A stretch of 64,000 bases of DNA from Nitrospinaceae bacterium (GTDB lineage: Bacteria > Nitrospinota > Nitrospinia > Nitrospinales > VA-1): contig BQJC01000002.1 in NCBI GenBank assembly GCA_021604505.1, positions 62,001-126,000 of the forward strand, written 5' to 3'. The position numbers were made by a program, and so were the translations under genes. The notes beneath the pieces are model-generated. The model did not search any database and was not told the DNA's origin. It worked only from the letters and a program-made list of their open reading frames with translations. The stretch's first letter is position 1. Each line of letters opens with the position of its first letter. Positions 53,744-63,869 of the stretch are shown in pieces.

Positions 53744-55507
53744 TCATCCCTTAAAATGATTGGTGATCGGAAGTCTGCGGTCTTTACCAAAAGCCTTGGG
53801 AGTGATTTTGACGCCCGGAGGCCCCTGCCGGCGTTTGTATTCATTGCTGTCCACCATGCGAACGATCCGCCTGACTTCACTGGCAGGAAGCCCGAGTCCC
53901 AGCAGTTTTTTCATCGACCGGTCATCTTCTATGTAGCGTGCCAATACTTTGTCCAGCAAAGGATAAGGCGGCAGAGAGTCGGTGTCTTTCTGATCGGGCT
54001 TGAGTTCCGCGGAAGGCTCCTTGGTCAGAATATCTTCCGGGACGGTGGTTTGACCGTCTCTCCGGTTGACCCACCACCCGAGCTCATAAACCCAAACCTT
54101 CGGAACATCCTTTAAGACCGCGAATCCCCCGGCCATATCGCCATACAGCGTGCAGTAGCCGACGCTGTACTCGCTTTTATTGCCTGTGGTCAACACCAGC
54201 CAGCCGAACTTGTTGGAAAGGGCCATCAACAAATTGCCGCGAATCCGTGCCTGAATATTCTCTTCCGCAATATCCGAAGCTGTTCCCGGAAAAGCTTCCG
54301 ACAAAATGCCCCGGTACGCGCGCATCGCTTCTTCAATGGGCAGTGTCAGCGTCTCGATATTCAGGTTCGCCGCCAGTTGCAGGGAATCGTCCACGCTCCC
54401 TTGAGACGAGTGGGGAGATGGCATCAGCACCCCCACGACATTTTCCGCACCCAGCGCGTCTTTGGCGATCACCGCCGTCATGGCGGAATCCACCCCGCCG
54501 CTCAAGCCGATGACCACTTTTTGAAATCCATTTTTTAAAATATAATCGCGGGTGCCGAGAACCAGAGCCTCGTAGACCTCCTCCATTTCCTCGCGCCTCC
54601 TGAACTCCCTTTCCGGCAGTGGTTTTTTATAAGAGTCCGGCTTTTCTTTAAGGGCAATGTTGTAAGTTTTAATGCCGGACAATTTCGACGGAGTGGCCTT
54701 TTTCCTGCCAGATTTTCGCGGAATCGCAAGGTCGACCACCATCATCTCTTCCACAAACGAATTCCCATGTGCGATCAGTTTTCCAGACGGGCCGATCACC
54801 AGACTCTGTCCATCGAAAACCAGTTCGTCCTGGCCGCCCACCAGATTTGCGTACACGACAAAAGATTTGTACTGCCGTGCGCGGGAGCGGATCATCTCTT
54901 CCCGCCCTAAACCTTTTCCTTTGTGGTAAGGGGAAGACGAAATATTGAGCAGGACATCCACATTTCCTTCCCGGCAGAGTTGTTTCCCCGGCCCGTCGGC
55001 AAACCAGAGATCCTCGCACACCGTCACCCCCAGCGTCACTCCTTTTTGCGTGAAACGCACCAGACCTGTCCCTTCATGAAAATAGCGCTTCTCATCAAAG
55101 ACACCATAATTGGGAAGGCAGGTCTTACGGTAACTGCCCACAAGTTTTCCATCGGAAACCAGAGCGGCGGAATTGTAAAGCCTGCCGCGTATCGGTTCGA
55201 CATATCCAATGATCGCGGTGATGCCTTTTATGTGGGGAATCATTTTCTTGAGGGCGGCAAGATTTTTCTGGATAAAATCTTCTTTTAATAAAAGATCTTC
55301 CGGCGGATATCCTGTAATCGTCAATTCCGGAAACAGGACGACATCAGCTTCCCATTTGCGGGCCTCACGCACCCAGGTTTTCACCTTGTCCGTGTTGTAC
55401 TTGAAGTTCCCCACAATGGCATTGATCTGCGCCACCGCCACCCGAAGCGCAATCGGGGGAACGGATGAAGCGGGTTGTTTGCGTTTGCTGGTTGATTTAA
55501 CTTTCAA
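53744..55507 (-). CDS. nadE: Glutamine-dependent NAD+ synthetase
   Basis: A 587-residue two-domain enzyme that amidates deamido-NAD to NAD. The N-terminal nitrilase-type glutaminase has FPELTITGYPPEDLLLKEDF, the catalytic Cys in GVTVCEDLWF and SPYHKGKG. The C-terminal synthetase begins with the P-loop IGLSGGVDSAMTAVI near residues 313-327, with TTGNKSEYSVGYCTLYGDMAGG later. It completes the NAD pathway that includes nadA at 17320-18339. Confidence 0.96.
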   Translation of the reverse strand: MKVKSTSKRKQPASSVPPIALRVAVAQINAIVGNFKYNTDKVKTWVREARKWEADVVLFPELTITGYPPEDLLLKEDFIQKNLAALKKMIPHIKGITAIIGYVEPIRGRLYNSAALVSDGKLVGSYRKTCLPNYGVFDEKRYFHEGTGLVRFTQKGVTLGVTVCEDLWFADGPGKQLCREGNVDVLLNISSSPYHKGKGLGREEMIRSRARQYKSFVVYANLVGGQDELVFDGQSLVIGPSGKLIAHGNSFVEEMMVVDLAIPRKSGRKKATPSKLSGIKTYNIALKEKPDSYKKPLPEREFRRREEMEEVYEALVLGTRDYILKNGFQKVVIGLSGGVDSAMTAVIAKDALGAENVVGVLMPSPHSSQGSVDDSLQLAANLNIETLTLPIEEAMRAYRGILSEAFPGTASDIAEENIQARIRGNLLMALSNKFGWLVLTTGNKSEYSVGYCTLYGDMAGGFAVLKDVPKVWVYELGWWVNRRDGQTTVPEDILTKEPSAELKPDQKDTDSLPPYPLLDKVLARYIEDDRSMKKLLGLGLPASEVRRIVRMVDSNEYKRRQGPPGVKITPKAFGKDRRLPITNHFKG

Positions 55508-55526
55508 TTTTCAGGACCTGAATCAC

Positions 55527-55549
55527 GGGGTTCGGCATTCTGAAACCCC
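55527..55549. repeat. Inverted repeat in the nadE upstream region
   Basis: GGGGTT-(11 bases)-AACCCC lies 20 bases upstream of the nadE start codon, between divergent nadE and the unknown gene at 55674. It could be an operator or a leader hairpin of nadE. Confidence 0.35.
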
Positions 55550-55582
55550 TGAAATACATTTAACGCCCCTCATTTCCGGGTT

Positions 55583-55611
55583 TTGTTTGGGAGCGACCGG
55601 CAGATTATACT
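55583..55611 (+). promoter_or_regulatory. Sigma-70 type promoter for the unknown gene at 55674
   Basis: TTGTTT at 55583-55588 and TATACT at 55606-55611 are separated by 17 bases. Transcription would start about 55 bases before the ATG at 55674. Confidence 0.5.
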
Positions 55612-55673
55612 ACAATAGGACAAACATCCATTCTCTTGAATTTATTTGCCGATACCTCGGCGCAAACAATTTT

Positions 55674-56111
55674 ATGGAAGACACCAACCCCGTAGAAACC
55701 AGCATCAAACATTCGATCACCAAAAACGGTTTTCCGGAGAAAATCGTCCGCCTGCCCTTCAAACCGGTCTACCAAAGCTGCAAAACCCATGAAACTGCGT
55801 TGCCGACTGTCTTGAAAAATCTGGTAAAGGAAGAAATCTTTGGAAAAATTGCGGGCAACCACATCGAGTTTCGTTCACCGCAAACCTTGCATATACAAAC
55901 GGAAAAACCGGTCGAGGACAATCCATTCGATCTGTCAGGGATCCAGGGAGGTGCCCAGGGTGATCTCATGGCCGCCGCAAGGAGCTATCTGGAAAATATG
56001 ACACCAGAGCAAAAGGCCGAAATCCAGAAAAAAGTCGATAACATGAGCCCTGAAGAAAAAATGAACATCATGAAAATGATGTCGGAGCAATTTAAACCCC
56101 AGTCCCCTTGA
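55674..56111 (+). CDS. Protein of unknown function
   Basis: A 145-residue soluble protein without a recognisable domain. The N-terminal part reads ITKNGFPEKIVRLPFKPVYQ. The C-terminal third is helical and Met/Lys/Glu-rich, with twice-repeated MTPEQKAEIQKKV and MSPEEKMNIMKMM units. The frame is open to 55209, but that region overlaps nadE on the other strand. The promoter at 55583-55611 supports the later start. It precedes another unknown gene by 22 bases, and both may be one operon. Confidence 0.6.
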   Translation: MEDTNPVETSIKHSITKNGFPEKIVRLPFKPVYQSCKTHETALPTVLKNLVKEEIFGKIAGNHIEFRSPQTLHIQTEKPVEDNPFDLSGIQGGAQGDLMAAARSYLENMTPEQKAEIQKKVDNMSPEEKMNIMKMMSEQFKPQSP

Positions 56112-56133
56112 CCCAGAAAGCCAAAACTTTATC

Positions 56134-57015
56134 ATGCTGATTTTCGCCAAAGACATATCCGAAAGAGATCATAAACACGCCTTGGAAGACCGCGACCCGG
56201 AGTTAAAAACCTATATGGAGTACCAGCGCAAGCTGTTTCCCTACACCATCGTCAGGGCGGGACTGGATCTGGCTTACAAAGAGCTGGACGACATTCTGGT
56301 GTACATCGACAACGACTATCAACCGCCTGCCGATTCGTCCCGCAAGGAATACCCCGCCGATGTCGATCAGTGGTACCGCGCCCGGTTTCCCTGGGCATCG
56401 TCCTTTATTAAAATGGAAGACATGCATTTCGCCCTGGTCACGATGGTCAAGGCCATGGACTCGTTCCGCACCGAGGAAACTCCTAACGCCTACCATCTGG
56501 CAATCCTCTATGACGCCGTGCACAACATCGTTGCAGTCTACAACTCCATGCTGAAGGAAAACGCCAACCAGGCGCGCGACATTCATTTGAGCAGCAGCGT
56601 GCCCGTCAGCTTCGACGATTTCATCAACAATTACTGGCCGCGTCTCGATTTCATGATCCTGTCGCAACCCGACTTCCCGCACGCCGCTCACATGCCGCGC
56701 AACCGCGAGATCGAAGATGCAATCAAAAACCTGATGGCCGACGGCATCGAGCCTCTGAAAGCTCTGGAGCAAACCGCCGGAACGTTTGACCTGAAAGACA
56801 CCACCCTGGCGTTACTCAGGAGGGACTCTGTCAAGACAGGTTATCTGGAACTCAAATCCGGGGTTCAACGGGAAGCTACTTACGATGGATTGAAAGTGGA
56901 AGTGCCGGAGGGTTCACACCACGGAAAATTGACCGTGATCGATGCATCCTATCTGGCAAATTTTGAACGCGCGAAAAAATTAGGAGCCTCTTTGGGCGAA
57001 AATGTCCAGGCCTGA
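56134..57015 (+). CDS. Protein of unknown function
   Basis: A 293-residue soluble protein, mostly helical by composition, with many His/Asp/Glu residues (for example HNIVAVYNSML and FPHAAHMPRNREIEDAI). I recognise no domain, signal peptide or membrane helix. It follows the gene at 55674 by 22 bases and ends four bases from the convergent end of the large adhesin gene. Confidence 0.7.
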   Translation: MLIFAKDISERDHKHALEDRDPELKTYMEYQRKLFPYTIVRAGLDLAYKELDDILVYIDNDYQPPADSSRKEYPADVDQWYRARFPWASSFIKMEDMHFALVTMVKAMDSFRTEETPNAYHLAILYDAVHNIVAVYNSMLKENANQARDIHLSSSVPVSFDDFINNYWPRLDFMILSQPDFPHAAHMPRNREIEDAIKNLMADGIEPLKALEQTAGTFDLKDTTLALLRRDSVKTGYLELKSGVQREATYDGLKVEVPEGSHHGKLTVIDASYLANFERAKKLGASLGENVQA

Positions 57016-57019
57016 TTTT

Positions 57020-60000
57020 TTATTTGAAGAAATTTCCAAGCTTTGAACCCAGCCAGCTTGTCGTCTTCTTTTTCTTTTGGACCTTGGGAAGCGCGGCGGT
57101 ATCACCCACCCGCTTCACCCGCGCGTTTTTAATTTTGGACCGGGCTTTTTTCTCAGCTTGCTTCTTCTTCATTCTCAACAGCCGTTTCTTCTTTTTCAGC
57201 TTGGCCTCTTCACCCAGCGACCGTTTGGAAGGCCGTTTGACCATTTCGGTGTTCGAAGGTCCGAGCGGTCCCCAGAAATTGGAAAACCCGCGCAACCCGG
57301 AATGCGCTTTACGCGACCGCTTTGCGACCTGGATCAGTTCAAAACTTTCATCAAATACATTGGTCACAAACGGTCCCGACTCCGGGCTTGAAAATATTTC
57401 CGTCACCGTTTTCCCCTGGGTGGCGGGGGGTTGATTGCCAAAGAAATAATTGTCTTCCAGATTAGGAAGGATACTCACGGTCTTGTCGATGGAAACCTCC
57501 GAGAGAGTCTTTCCAAATTCCGGCAGAACCACGCTTCCCGAATCCCGGTTGGTAAAATTTTTCACCCCGTTTGCCGCAAGAGCGTTGGACTCACCGCTGA
57601 GAGTTCCAAAATAAGAAACGTTGACGTCCCCCGTTCCCGAATGGTTGATGTTGACGACATCCAGACCGTCGGTTTCAAAAATATTGATTTCCCCCGTCCC
57701 GGTATTATTGATATCCACTGAAGCCACCTTTGTTTCGATGGCGTTGCCTGGGGTCCCAAATCCTGTGACGCTGTTGACCACAAGCCCCCCACTCGCCGCA
57801 TCGATATCCAGAGTGCCTGTCACATCGCCGTCAAAAATACCTCCCGTCGTTGAATTGAGAGTGACCGCCGATGCCGATGCGCTGGAAGTTACCAGAGCTC
57901 CTGTCAAGGTGATGTTGCTGTCCGTCGTCATAGAAATCGTCCCGCCCACGGTTTGATTGCCGCTCACGATCAGCCCATTACCTCCTACAACCGTCATCAC
58001 CTGCGTGCCGCCTATCGTCGAGTTCCCCAGGGTCAAAGCGTTATTGGTCGCCAACGTCGCGTTGCCACCGGTATTCAAACTCACCGGTCCGGCAAACGAA
58101 TTGGCGGTATTGGTGAGAGAGATTCCCTGTGTTCCGGTGAAACTCGAAGCTCCGGTTACGTTGAGGGTTGCGGTGCCATTGTCGCTGATCGTTCCACCCG
58201 TGTTCACGGCCAGGCCGCCAAATGTCGACGAATTTGAAAATGCAACATTCGACCCCGACTTGGTTGCGTTCAACGTCGTCGTGCCGGTGATGTTGGCCCC
58301 GGTCACGCCGTCCACCGCAATACTGCCGTTGGTCGCATCACCAATCGTCAGGTTATCTGCGGTGATGTTTTGAAGCTCCGTCCCGGTGACACTGAACGAG
58401 CCTGCTCCGGCTCCCAATCCGATCGTGCCGCCGTTTGAGGAAAGGAGCGTCGTCGTTCCCGTACCGCTGTCGAGCGATCCGGTAAGAAGCAAATCCTTAC
58501 CTTTTATTGATAATGAATCGTTGTTTGTCGAAAGATTTCCAGAAACGATCACATCGTCATCCGCATTGACATTCAATGCGGCGAACGTTGAATTATTATT
58601 AAATGTGGCTTTGGACCCGGTCTTGGTCGCGTTCAAGGTCACCCCATTGTTGCTGTTGGTAACTCCATCGACGGTGACATCGCCATTGGTCGCATCCCCC
58701 ACCACCAGATTGCCCGCGGTGATCCTGTCAAGCTCGCTGTCGCTGACGCTAAACGTACCTGCTCCGGCTCCCAACCCAATCGTGGTTCCGTCCTTGGAGA
58801 CCAACAATGTCGTCGTTCCCGTGCCGCTATCCAATGAGCCAGTAATATTAAGATCAATATCGGCTCCAGTGACGGACAGAGCATTGTTTCCTGTCGATAC
58901 AGTTTTTCCGTCGGCAACGATAAAACTTCCCGCGCCATTATCATTGGAATCCGCATCGAATGTTGTCGTTCCATTGGAGTTAAAATCATCGTTCAAGGTG
59001 ATGCCGCTGGCGGAATTGACTGCCACCGCGCCCTGAGCCGTGATGCCGCCTGTGGTCGCTGCCAGACTGAGCGTGCCGCCGGACGAAACGTTGACGCCGT
59101 TGGCCAGAGTGATCCCCGTTCCAGCGCTCAGATTCGCGTTGCCGGTGGAATTTAAACTGCTGTTTAACGTGAGCCCCTGACTTGCCGTCAAGGTCGTCGT
59201 GCCCGTCCCAGTGATACCGCCCGTTCCGCCGTTCAACACCAGGTTTCCAGCGTCCGCCGTCACGGAAGCATCCGCCGCAATTTCACTTCCGGCGTGCACC
59301 GTCAGGCCGTTGAAAGTCGAACCGGTATTGGCGAAGGTCACTTTCGACGAAGATTTCGTTGCGTTCAACGTCGTCGTCCCGGCGATGTTGTTGCTGTTTG
59401 CCGCGGTAACGCCGTCCACATTGATATCGCCGTTCGTGCTGTCTCCCACCACCAGATTGCCTGCCGTGATGTTTTGAAGCTCTGCGCCGCTGACGCCGAA
59501 TGCACCGGCACCAGCCCCCAACCCAATCGTGGTTCCGGCTTTTGAGGCCAGCAGTGTTGTCGTCCCCGTGCCACTGTTGAGTGACCCGTTTAAAGCAATA
59601 TTTCCCCCGGTGATGGACAACGAATTATTGCCGGTCGCCACCGTCTTGCCGCTGGCGACCGTGAAACTGCCTGTGCCGTCGTCATTGGAATCGGCATCGA
59701 ATGTTGTCGCCCCGGCGGAGGTAAAATCATCGTTCAAGGTGATGCCGTTAGCGGAGCTCACCGTCGCTGAACCCTGAGCGTTGACACCGCTTGTCGCACT
59801 CAGAGAAAGCGTTCCATCTGATGAAACGTTGACGCCGTTGGCCAGAGTGATTTTTGTTCCGGCGCTCAGATTCGCATTGCTGGAAGCGGCCAGATCAGAA
59901 TTCAACGTGATTCCATCTGCTGAATTAACCGTCACCTTCTTGAATGTCGAACCTCCGTTAGCAAACGTCACCGAAGATCCTGATTTGGTTCCTTTCAATG

Positions 60001-61957
60001 TCACTGTCCCTGCGATGTTGTTGCTGTTGGCCGCAGAAATACCGCCCACCGTGATATTGCCGGTCGTGCCATTGCCGACCACAAGATCGGCCGCTGTGAT
60101 GTTTTGCAGTTCCGTACCGCTGACTGAAAATGTTCCGGCTCCGGTCCCTAAACCGATCGTGCCGCCGTTGGAAGAAAGAAGGGTGGTCGTACCCAGAACA
60201 CTGCTGATCGATCCGGAAAGAATCAGGTTGTTCCCCTGAAGAGTGATGTTTCCTTCGGTGGATTCCAGAGACCCAAGCGTCAGGTTGCCTCCGGTCGCGG
60301 TCAAACTGATGGCGCGGTTGGATTGAATCTTATCATTGGTGTCGAGGAAAGTGATGCCGCCAATGCCCGCCGTCATGGTGAGAGATCCGCTGATGTTCAG
60401 GTTGAGAACGTTGTCCGACAGGTTGTTCATTGTGATGGAGTTGGTGGCCAGTATATTGATGTCGGTGTTCCCGGAAAGCGCTTCCAGGGTATTTTCAAAA
60501 AACGTGGCCGCTCCGCTGGCCGATCCTGAACCGTTACCGATGACAACGTCATCCGGGTCGAGAAGCAGAGTTCCCCTTAGACCGTTTGGCGCCGAGGTGT
60601 CCGCCCAGCCGTCAAAGAACAGTTCTTCCTTGCCCGACACTTCAATAAAACCGCCGTTCCCGTTTTTTCTGCCGCCGCGCGCAAAAACCGAGCCGAAAAA
60701 CCGCATGCGGCGGTTGGCCCAGAAGATGCTTCGCCCTCCGTCTCCCGACCAGAGAGCGTCATTAAATATAGAAACTTCCTCCTCGACAAAAACTTCCGAT
60801 GCGGTGGGATAATCGCCCTGACCCTGGTAATCGCCTCCCACCAAAATCTCTCCGCCGCCGCTGTGCCCGGAGGCATTCAACAGAGCACTGTCAAATAAGC
60901 CGATTCGATCGCCAAACACATGAACCGTGCCGCCGGTTTCATCTTCATTCACACCGGATGCGTCGAGCGTCCCGGAGACATCCACCAGCCCTTCATCCCC
61001 GCCCAAAAGCACGATGGACCCGTTTTGCTCGACCACCGTCTTGGCCTGAATGATACCCGACATGTTGATCACCCGGTCCACCACATCGCGGGCGGCGTTG
61101 ACCTCCAAACGCACCCTGCCTCCATCGGCATAGATGGCTCCGCTGTTGGAAACCAAAGACGACAGGACTTCCCCCTCCAACCCGGTAATCTGCTCGGTGA
61201 TCTTACTGTCTAATCCTAAGTTGATCAGTTGATCGCCGTATAAATCCAGAGTGAAGGTGTTTCCTGAAGCCAGGCCCACCCTTCCGAGACGCGCTTCGAT
61301 AACACCGAAATTTTGCACACCGGGAGCCACTAGAGCGACCAGCCCGCCCTGAGCAGCAGTGATCCTCCCGCGGTTGACCACGATGCCGCCGCGGGTCGAT
61401 GGGATATTGAAATTATAGTGCCCGGCCAAAAAATCCTGATTGCTGATATTGCCGGTTGTGGCCACCAGCCCGTGCACGTCGACCCGGGAGCCTGCACCGA
61501 ACAAAATCCCGTTTGGATTGATCAGGAAAAGGTTGCCGTTTGATTTGAGTGTTCCAAAAATATCCGACCGCTCATTGCCGGTCACCCGGTTGAGCGTCAC
61601 ACCATTGGAGGACGGTAATTGAAACTCGACCTGCTCGCTGGCGGCGATTCCAAAGGCACGCCAATCGATGATGGCCTGATCGGTCGCCTGCTGAATGACC
61701 ATCGTTTCCGGAGAAGGCTGGTTGATGGTGGCGGACCCCGCCTGAACGGTTGGATCCGAAGGCAGGGCGAAGACCATCGAAGGGAAAATGCCCATCAAAT
61801 ACACCAGGAACGAAACCAGAAAGATCAGCGCGTCGCCGGGCTTACCGGGCGTCCCGAACACCAGTCTGGAGCGGCGGCCCGGACGCTTTGGGCCGGGTTT
61901 TTCGGGCGGCTTGAAAAGGTCCGGAAGAATCGTCTGGCTGTGTTTAAATGCATTCAT
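57020..61957 (-). CDS. Two-partner secretion exoprotein (TpsA, filamentous haemagglutinin type)
   Basis: A 1645-residue exoprotein. A long N-terminus with a basic region and a hydrophobic segment (about residues 42-64, ending MVFA) forms an extended signal peptide. Residues about 66-330 form the TPS domain that TpsB recognises, with NGVTLNRVTGN and NLFLINPNGILFG. Residues about 480-1400 are Gly/Thr/Asn-rich beta-helix repeats. A 50-residue unit (for example TTTLLSSNGGTIGLGTGAG) occurs four times near 60060-60220, 59400-59600, 58670-58830 and 58310-58480. The last 90 residues are strongly basic, rich in KKK, and end SKLGNFFK. It begins nine bases after tpsB. Confidence 0.9.
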   Translation of the reverse strand: MNAFKHSQTILPDLFKPPEKPGPKRPGRRSRLVFGTPGKPGDALIFLVSFLVYLMGIFPSMVFALPSDPTVQAGSATINQPSPETMVIQQATDQAIIDWRAFGIAASEQVEFQLPSSNGVTLNRVTGNERSDIFGTLKSNGNLFLINPNGILFGAGSRVDVHGLVATTGNISNQDFLAGHYNFNIPSTRGGIVVNRGRITAAQGGLVALVAPGVQNFGVIEARLGRVGLASGNTFTLDLYGDQLINLGLDSKITEQITGLEGEVLSSLVSNSGAIYADGGRVRLEVNAARDVVDRVINMSGIIQAKTVVEQNGSIVLLGGDEGLVDVSGTLDASGVNEDETGGTVHVFGDRIGLFDSALLNASGHSGGGEILVGGDYQGQGDYPTASEVFVEEEVSIFNDALWSGDGGRSIFWANRRMRFFGSVFARGGRKNGNGGFIEVSGKEELFFDGWADTSAPNGLRGTLLLDPDDVVIGNGSGSASGAATFFENTLEALSGNTDINILATNSITMNNLSDNVLNLNISGSLTMTAGIGGITFLDTNDKIQSNRAISLTATGGNLTLGSLESTEGNITLQGNNLILSGSISSVLGTTTLLSSNGGTIGLGTGAGTFSVSGTELQNITAADLVVGNGTTGNITVGGISAANSNNIAGTVTLKGTKSGSSVTFANGGSTFKKVTVNSADGITLNSDLAASSNANLSAGTKITLANGVNVSSDGTLSLSATSGVNAQGSATVSSANGITLNDDFTSAGATTFDADSNDDGTGSFTVASGKTVATGNNSLSITGGNIALNGSLNSGTGTTTLLASKAGTTIGLGAGAGAFGVSGAELQNITAGNLVVGDSTNGDINVDGVTAANSNNIAGTTTLNATKSSSKVTFANTGSTFNGLTVHAGSEIAADASVTADAGNLVLNGGTGGITGTGTTTLTASQGLTLNSSLNSTGNANLSAGTGITLANGVNVSSGGTLSLAATTGGITAQGAVAVNSASGITLNDDFNSNGTTTFDADSNDNGAGSFIVADGKTVSTGNNALSVTGADIDLNITGSLDSGTGTTTLLVSKDGTTIGLGAGAGTFSVSDSELDRITAGNLVVGDATNGDVTVDGVTNSNNGVTLNATKTGSKATFNNNSTFAALNVNADDDVIVSGNLSTNNDSLSIKGKDLLLTGSLDSGTGTTTLLSSNGGTIGLGAGAGSFSVTGTELQNITADNLTIGDATNGSIAVDGVTGANITGTTTLNATKSGSNVAFSNSSTFGGLAVNTGGTISDNGTATLNVTGASSFTGTQGISLTNTANSFAGPVSLNTGGNATLATNNALTLGNSTIGGTQVMTVVGGNGLIVSGNQTVGGTISMTTDSNITLTGALVTSSASASAVTLNSTTGGIFDGDVTGTLDIDAASGGLVVNSVTGFGTPGNAIETKVASVDINNTGTGEINIFETDGLDVVNINHSGTGDVNVSYFGTLSGESNALAANGVKNFTNRDSGSVVLPEFGKTLSEVSIDKTVSILPNLEDNYFFGNQPPATQGKTVTEIFSSPESGPFVTNVFDESFELIQVAKRSRKAHSGLRGFSNFWGPLGPSNTEMVKRPSKRSLGEEAKLKKKKRLLRMKKKQAEKKARSKIKNARVKRVGDTAALPKVQKKKKTTSWLGSKLGNFFK

Positions 61958-61966
61958 TGGGGGAAA

Positions 61967-63673
61967 TCAATACCTCGCTGACAGGCTGAAAAATACGCGC
62001 GGGTCCCTGTTTCCTTCCGTAGCGACGTCGCGGTTCAAGGGCTTGGCGACCTCGACCGTGCCGGAAAGATATTGGGTTAAATTGAACCGCGTGCCGAGAC
62101 CTGCGGACGCCAGATCCTGTCGTCTGGCCCCTGTCGGAGTCGGAACCCGGTTCCAGACAGACCCGTAGTCGATGAACGCGTAGGCTTGCAGGTTGCGCAA
62201 AAATTTCTTTTTCAACTGAAATGCCCGTTGCAGCTCCAGCTTGAAGGCCACCCCCTGGTCTCCAGTGATTTCGGAAGGATCGAACGCCCGCCCAAAAGAA
62301 AGCCCTCCGACCCCAAATTCTTCTGAAGCCAGAAGTTTTTCAAAGGAATATTGCCCGGCGGCGGAACCTGAGAGCATCCAGGACGGCGCCAACTGTTGCA
62401 GGCGCTGGATTTTAGCGGAGATTTTAGTGAAATCGCTCCTTCCCTGAGAGCGGGACAAATTGAGGGACCCGGGTTCCGTGGCATCGAGAATGTTCAAGCC
62501 TTGACTGACGTTGACACTGAACAAGTTGATGCCGCGAAAGCGGTCGGCATTATCGTAAGTCAATCCCAGTTCGATGATTCGCAACCGGTCCTCGGAATCC
62601 AGGGTTCCTAAAATATCGGTTTTTGTATTCCGATGGGTGTAGGAAAGATGGCCTCGCAAATTTTCACCGCGTGAACGAATGAACGGATGTGTCAGCCCCA
62701 GGGAGAACGTAAAGGTCTCCCCCTCCACATTGAACACCTCCAGACTCGAGCCGGGCTGGGAATTGCTGACCGACCCGGAAACGTTGAGCATGGTTCCTTC
62801 GTTGGTGACGGGAGCTTCATAAAATCCGTTGACGTAAAACAATTCCTGAGGATCGCTGGTGATCACGCCCTGAATTCCGGTTCGCTCGTAAAACCCCAGA
62901 AGAGAATTTTCAGACGCCCCGGCAAACAATTGAATCGGGCCGTTGAATTTGGTGCCGCGGTTATCCACCCCGGCATGCGCATCGATGGGTTTATTTTCCA
63001 GGATCAGAGTGAGGTCGGATGTCCCCGGCTTGTCTTTCGAAGGCGTCAAAACGGATTTGACCGATACCCCCGGCAAATCGTCGATCAACAACAGGTAGCG
63101 TTCCAGATCCTTGGCGTGCAGGGGACGCGATTTTAACAGACGCTTTCTATAAGCGTTCAACAAAGGCTTGGGGCCCCTGACCTGGCCCTGCACTCGCACG
63201 TTGTCTACGGCTCCTTCCATGATGTTGACCCGCACAACGCCTGCATCGATCTTTTGCGGGGGAACGATCGCCTTGCTCAAAATATAACCTTCATTTCTGT
63301 ACTTTTTGGTGATCGCGTCGGCGATCCGGTAAACGTGCGCAAGCGTGATTTCCCGGCCCAGGAAATTGCGGTACAAATGCAAAAATTGACGGTTCCTGTA
63401 CACGGTGGAGCCCTGAATCAGGAGGCGTTGCAATTTGAATTTGACCTTTTTGAGCTCTTTAGGGAAAAGTGGGGTCATCGTATCGGGCTCCACTGGAACG
63501 ACCGTGGATTGTGGCGTTTGAGGCTGCTCCTGGTTTTTTATGAACCGGTCGGGTGCCGCCTGTTTGAACACCCGGTCCCGGCCTTCGGGACTGATTTGCG
63601 CACTGGCTTCCATGGCCGACAAAAAAACCCCGGCTCCTGCAAAAATGAACACCAAACCAAGTTGCAAAAATTT
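61967..63673 (-). CDS. Two-partner secretion transporter (TpsB, ShlB/FhaC type)
   Basis: A 568-residue outer-membrane protein. A signal peptide (about residues 1-26, ending MEASAQ) is followed by POTRA domains (about 70-215, with LLIQGSTVYRNRQFLHLY and IADAITKKYRNEGYILSKAIVP) and a 16-strand barrel ending in an aromatic residue (FFSLSARY), typical of Omp85-family proteins. It should export the TpsA encoded next. AGGAAA lies four bases before the GTG at 63673. The frame is open to a GTG at 63709 without a ribosome binding site. Confidence 0.88.
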   Translation of the reverse strand, partial: KFLQLGLVFIFAGAGVFLSAMEASAQISPEGRDRVFKQAAPDRFIKNQEQPQTPQSTVVPVEPDTMTPLFPKELKKVKFKLQRLLIQGSTVYRNRQFLHLYRNFLGREITLAHVYRIADAITKKYRNEGYILSKAIVPPQKIDAGVVRVNIMEGAVDNVRVQGQVRGPKPLLNAYRKRLLKSRPLHAKDLERYLLLIDDLPGVSVKSVLTPSKDKPGTSDLTLILENKPIDAHAGVDNRGTKFNGPIQLFAGASENSLLGFYERTGIQGVITSDPQELFYVNGFYEAPVTNEGTMLNVSGSVSNSQPGSSLEVFNVEGETFTFSLGLTHPFIRSRGENLRGHLSYTHRNTKTDILGTLDSEDRLRIIELGLTYDNADRFRGINLFSVNVSQGLNILDATEPGSLNLSRSQGRSDFTKISAKIQRLQQLAPSWMLSGSAAGQYSFEKLLASEEFGVGGLSFGRAFDPSEITGDQGVAFKLELQRAFQLKKKFLRNLQAYAFIDYGSVWNRVPTPTGARRQDLASAGLGTRFNLTQYLSGTVEVAKPLNRDVATEGNRDPRVFFSLSARY

Positions 63674-63869
63674 CACCGGGTTTCCTATTTTCCCTTTTTT
63701 ATCAATCACTTTTTATTTCTTATCGGACACAACGTTTGAATATTGAGAAGATTACAATGAGGAAATCCGAGTAAAACAGACGAAATCCGTGCGCTTCCGG
63801 GAATTTCGATGGCTATGTTTAAAACAGGCAATTTCCTTTGATTCCGGATGGATGAAAAGTCGATTTTCT

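Noticed and set aside
55209-55673. Upstream extension of the unknown gene at 55674
   Set aside because: It is antisense to nadE, and a promoter lies at 55583-55611 within it.
58310-60220. Tandem DNA repeats in tpsA as a CRISPR or satellite array
   Set aside because: The repeats are imperfect, in frame and encode beta-helix units; there are no regular spacers.
57431-60812. Many antisense frames across tpsA
   Set aside because: They are mirrors of the repetitive Gly/Thr/Asn codons of tpsA, valine/proline-rich and without starts or domains.
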